This document shows positions 61,843 to 64,000 of a stretch of DNA of 64,000 bases, one piece after another. Source of the DNA: Pseudarcicella hirudinis (lineage in GTDB: Bacteria; Bacteroidota; Bacteroidia; Cytophagales; Spirosomataceae); the NCBI RefSeq assembly GCF_900115665.1, contig NZ_FOXH01000001.1:243777-307776 (forward strand), written 5' to 3'. The translations under genes were made by a program, and so were the position numbers. Numbering within the stretch: the first letter of the stretch is position 1; every line of letters starts with the position of its first letter. The notes below the pieces were generated by a model. The model had not been told where the DNA came from and did no database searches. It worked only from the letters and a program-made list of their open reading frames with translations.

Positions 61843-62964
61843 TTAGTTATTTAATTCATTGAAAAGTAATAAAGCCCCCTCTGTCACAATTAAATCACCC
61901 TCTTTCAGATTCCCCCTGACAAAGCTGTATTTTGAGGTACTTCGGATTACTTCTACCGGAACTGTGGTGTATTTCCCTTTGCCATTATCCTGAATTACAA
62001 AATATTTATCCTGACTGAAAATAACCGCTTTAGGGTTTACAGCCAGCATTTTGACCGTTTTGCCATAAATTTCCTTCCCGGCTGTCATGCGGATGGTACA
62101 GAACATATCAGGTTTTAACAGATTCCCCGGATTGGGTAAAACAACTCTGGCCTGTAATACTTTGCTGTCGTTGTCTAATACCTGGCTAATGTTCTGAATA
62201 ACTCCCTGGAAAATCTTTCCCGGATAGGCAAGTGTAGTAATATTAACGGACTGCCCTGTTTTAACAGCATCGATATCTGATTCATAAATATTGATCAGAA
62301 CCCATACATCTGACAGGTTGGAAATGGTGAAAATAGAATTTCCGTTGTCCGAACGAATCTGCATATTCGGATTAATTGTTCTTTCAACCACATAACCGCT
62401 TACAGGAGCTTTTATCGTAAAGGATGGCTGTCCGTTTTGCGTATGACCAGACTGCCCTTCTCCGTAAAGTTTTAATACCTGAGAAGAACGATCCAGTTCT
62501 GAATTGGCAATTTCCAGTTGTTTTCTGGCATTGGTCAAATCCGTTTCACTTGAAAACTTTGTTTTATACAGAGCCTCAGTATTGTCTGCATTTCTTTTGG
62601 CAATATCATAATTGGCTTTCGCAGTATTATAATCTTTGAGAAACTGGCTGACATCCGCACTTTGAATTTTAGCAAGCGTCTGTCCTTTTTTTACGAAACT
62701 TCCCAGTTCGGCATTTACTTCGGTCACATTCCCGCTGATCATGGAATATACTTTTCCTACCTGTTTCTGGTCAAAGGAAACCTGTCCGGTAAACTGAAGT
62801 TCTTTTTCGAAGTTTCTCAGATGTACGGTATCAGTTTTAAAAGCCGAATCCATGTCTTTACTTTCCATTTCCACAGCTTTCTTCTTTCCACTGCATGAGG
62901 TTATAAGCACTGAAAAGGTAATAGATACGAACCATAATTTTGAGCTGAATTGTCTGTTTTTCAT
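61843..62964 (-). CDS. czcB: RND efflux periplasmic adaptor (HlyD family), CzcB-like
   Basis: A 373-residue lipoprotein (lipobox ITSC, Cys24). It has a biotinyl-lipoyl-like part (GNVTEVNAELGSFVKKGQTL), a coiled-coil hairpin (about 110-170; DYNTAKANYDIAKRNADNTE), a beta-barrel (FTIKAPVSGYVVERTINPNM) and a membrane-proximal domain. It links the inner-membrane pump to the outer-membrane channel. It starts 4 bases after the channel gene ends. The His-rich insert seen in some CzcB proteins is absent. Confidence 0.94.
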   Translation of the reverse strand: MKNRQFSSKLWFVSITFSVLITSCSGKKKAVEMESKDMDSAFKTDTVHLRNFEKELQFTGQVSFDQKQVGKVYSMISGNVTEVNAELGSFVKKGQTLAKIQSADVSQFLKDYNTAKANYDIAKRNADNTEALYKTKFSSETDLTNARKQLEIANSELDRSSQVLKLYGEGQSGHTQNGQPSFTIKAPVSGYVVERTINPNMQIRSDNGNSIFTISNLSDVWVLINIYESDIDAVKTGQSVNITTLAYPGKIFQGVIQNISQVLDNDSKVLQARVVLPNPGNLLKPDMFCTIRMTAGKEIYGKTVKMLAVNPKAVIFSQDKYFVIQDNGKGKYTTVPVEVIRSTSKYSFVRGNLKEGDLIVTEGALLLFNELNN

Positions 62965-62968
62965 GGTA

Positions 62969-64000
62969 TTAGAAAGTCTTTGTATTAGTTACAAAATTAA
63001 TTTGCTGCTGAGTCTGAAACAGTTGATTATCAAGATCAATCATATTCAATTGAGCATCCTTATAAGCCCGGATTTTGTCAATGAAACTTATCAGATCAAT
63101 GGTTCTTTTGGCGTAATTGTCAGTGGCATTTTTGGAAACCTCCTGAATCCTTTGAATATAATCAGGGGTAAATGTGCTTTTTAATGCCAGTGTATGCTGT
63201 AATTGCTGATAAGCGGAAGTGACATCCTGTTCAACCTGAAGTTTAGCCTGATTCAGGTTTTGCCCGGATTGCTCTATACCGATTTTAGCTGCCTGAATAT
63301 TCCCCTGATTTCTGTTTTTCCAGGGCAGATCCATGGCCGCCTGTAAGCCCCAGAAAGAAGGATAGGCAGAGCCGAAACGCTGATAGTCCGCACCCAGCAT
63401 CAATCTCGGAGTGGCAAGTGCCTTCTGATAAGTCAGATTTTGTTTATTATATAAGACGCTTTTATCTGCTACCTGTAAGTCAGGTCTGTTGGCATAAGCG
63501 GATTCGAGTAACTGATTCAGACTCGGAAGAGGAGAGACTTCCTGTTTATCTTCGATAACTCCTTCGATATACGTCTGACCGTTTTGTACCAGTAAGATCC
63601 TGAGCGTTGCCTGATCCTGACTGATCTGGTCAGAAAGATTTTTGACTGCACTTCCCAGATTTTTTTGCTCCAGTTCCAGTCTTGTTACTTCATATTCAGG
63701 AATAACACCCAGCGTCAGCTGAGCTTTGAAAGCAGTTAAAAGCGTTGAAATCTGTTTCTCTTCCAGCTGGAGCATTTTCATCTGCTTTTGCTCAGTACTC
63801 AGGTTTCCGAATGATTGAGCCAGCTGAAAGCGAAGACTTCTCATCAGATCCTGAAATGCTGCCTGCTGGAGTTCAACTCCTGTTTGAGAAAGACTCACCA
63901 ATTTGGAACGACGACCTGCCAGGTTAATCATTTGCTGAAGCTGAAACATGTAAGCTCCACCGGATGGATTGTTAGGGTCTCCCGTTGCATTTGTCAATGG
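62969..64000 (-). CDS. czcC: TolC-family outer-membrane channel, CzcC-like, 5' end outside window
   Basis: At least 342 residues are visible and the frame stays open to the window edge; the first visible Met (at 63997) lacks a signal peptide, and family members have about 420 residues, so the true start lies beyond 64000. Two long helical stretches with alternating Gln/Leu/Ala (LRSLRFQLAQSFGNLSTEQK, ISTLLTAFKAQLTLGVIPEY, KNLSDQISQDQATLRIL) and the OEP repeat SAYANRPDLQVADKSV show the TolC/CzcC fold. It is first in the operon with the adaptor and pump genes. Confidence 0.9.
   Translation of the reverse strand, partial: PLTNATGDPNNPSGGAYMFQLQQMINLAGRRSKLVSLSQTGVELQQAAFQDLMRSLRFQLAQSFGNLSTEQKQMKMLQLEEKQISTLLTAFKAQLTLGVIPEYEVTRLELEQKNLGSAVKNLSDQISQDQATLRILLVQNGQTYIEGVIEDKQEVSPLPSLNQLLESAYANRPDLQVADKSVLYNKQNLTYQKALATPRLMLGADYQRFGSAYPSFWGLQAAMDLPWKNRNQGNIQAAKIGIEQSGQNLNQAKLQVEQDVTSAYQQLQHTLALKSTFTPDYIQRIQEVSKNATDNYAKRTIDLISFIDKIRAYKDAQLNMIDLDNQLFQTQQQINFVTNTKTF

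Overview
The window looks like a chromosome segment of a Bacteroidota bacterium, most likely an environmental Cytophagales member. The evidence is two SusC/SusD pairs, 7TMR-DISM sensors, AT-rich DNA, near absence of Shine-Dalgarno sites, and promoters of the Bacteroidota form TTTG-N(17-22)-TAnnTTTG. I cannot name a genus from sequence alone. No rRNA, tRNA, CRISPR array or intact insertion sequence was seen.

Region 1 (1-1410): the 5' part of an ABC-F ATPase gene that runs off the left edge. Its leader can fold into nested hairpins that end exactly at the start codon.

Region 2 (1411-20828) is the most unusual part: a eukaryote-like signalling island. A leftward gene run encodes an M48 metalloprotease, a membrane protein with four 40-residue repeats, an FHA protein, two Ser/Thr kinases (one fused to Sel1 repeats), a PP2C phosphatase and a membrane-anchored FHA-FHA-trypsin-like protease. 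Divergent from it is a secreted 14-kb-type WD40-caspase fusion of 1233 residues, and facing that is a second leftward run: NarL-type response regulator, 7TMR histidine kinase, sigma factor, anti-sigma-like protein with TPR-like tail, and caspase-DUF4384 protein. A near-identical 17-bp palindrome lies upstream of the response regulator and in the divergent promoter region of the caspase/M48 genes, which suggests one control circuit. The PP2C gene has an A9 slippery run; a -1 shift there adds a LysM-like domain.

Region 3 (20844-31750): a LuxI/FeeM-like acyltransferase next to an isoprenylcysteine-methyltransferase-like protein, an outer-membrane-like protein with an Arg-Gly tail, a PEP-mutase-family enzyme, two NTF2-like proteins under identical 25-bp sites with an AraC regulator alongside, a secreted Asp-box protein, a GAF protein, and a TetR regulator followed by a NAPE-PLD-like metallo-hydrolase.

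Region 4 (32100-41180): a SusC/SusD uptake pair followed by secreted alkaline phosphatase, tyrosine-phosphatase-fold enzyme and arylsulfatase, which fits scavenging of phosphate and sulfate esters.

Region 5 (41500-57600): a ThuA/sorbosone-dehydrogenase/PKD/cytochrome c fusion, a second ThuA lipoprotein, a 7TMR sensor whose cytoplasmic tail is an IS1595-transposase-type zinc ribbon plus helix-turn-helix, Crp and HxlR regulators, a DUF218 protein, a secreted propeller-like protein and a second SusC/SusD pair.

Region 6 (57900-64000): a 47-residue membrane protein, a secreted Lys/Ala/Glu/His-rich protein, and a CzcCBA-type metal efflux operon that runs off the right edge. Many genes end in clear inverted-repeat terminators. 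Several likely start codons lie inside the longest open frame, and I have moved them where the N-terminus or a TTG/GTG start made that clear.
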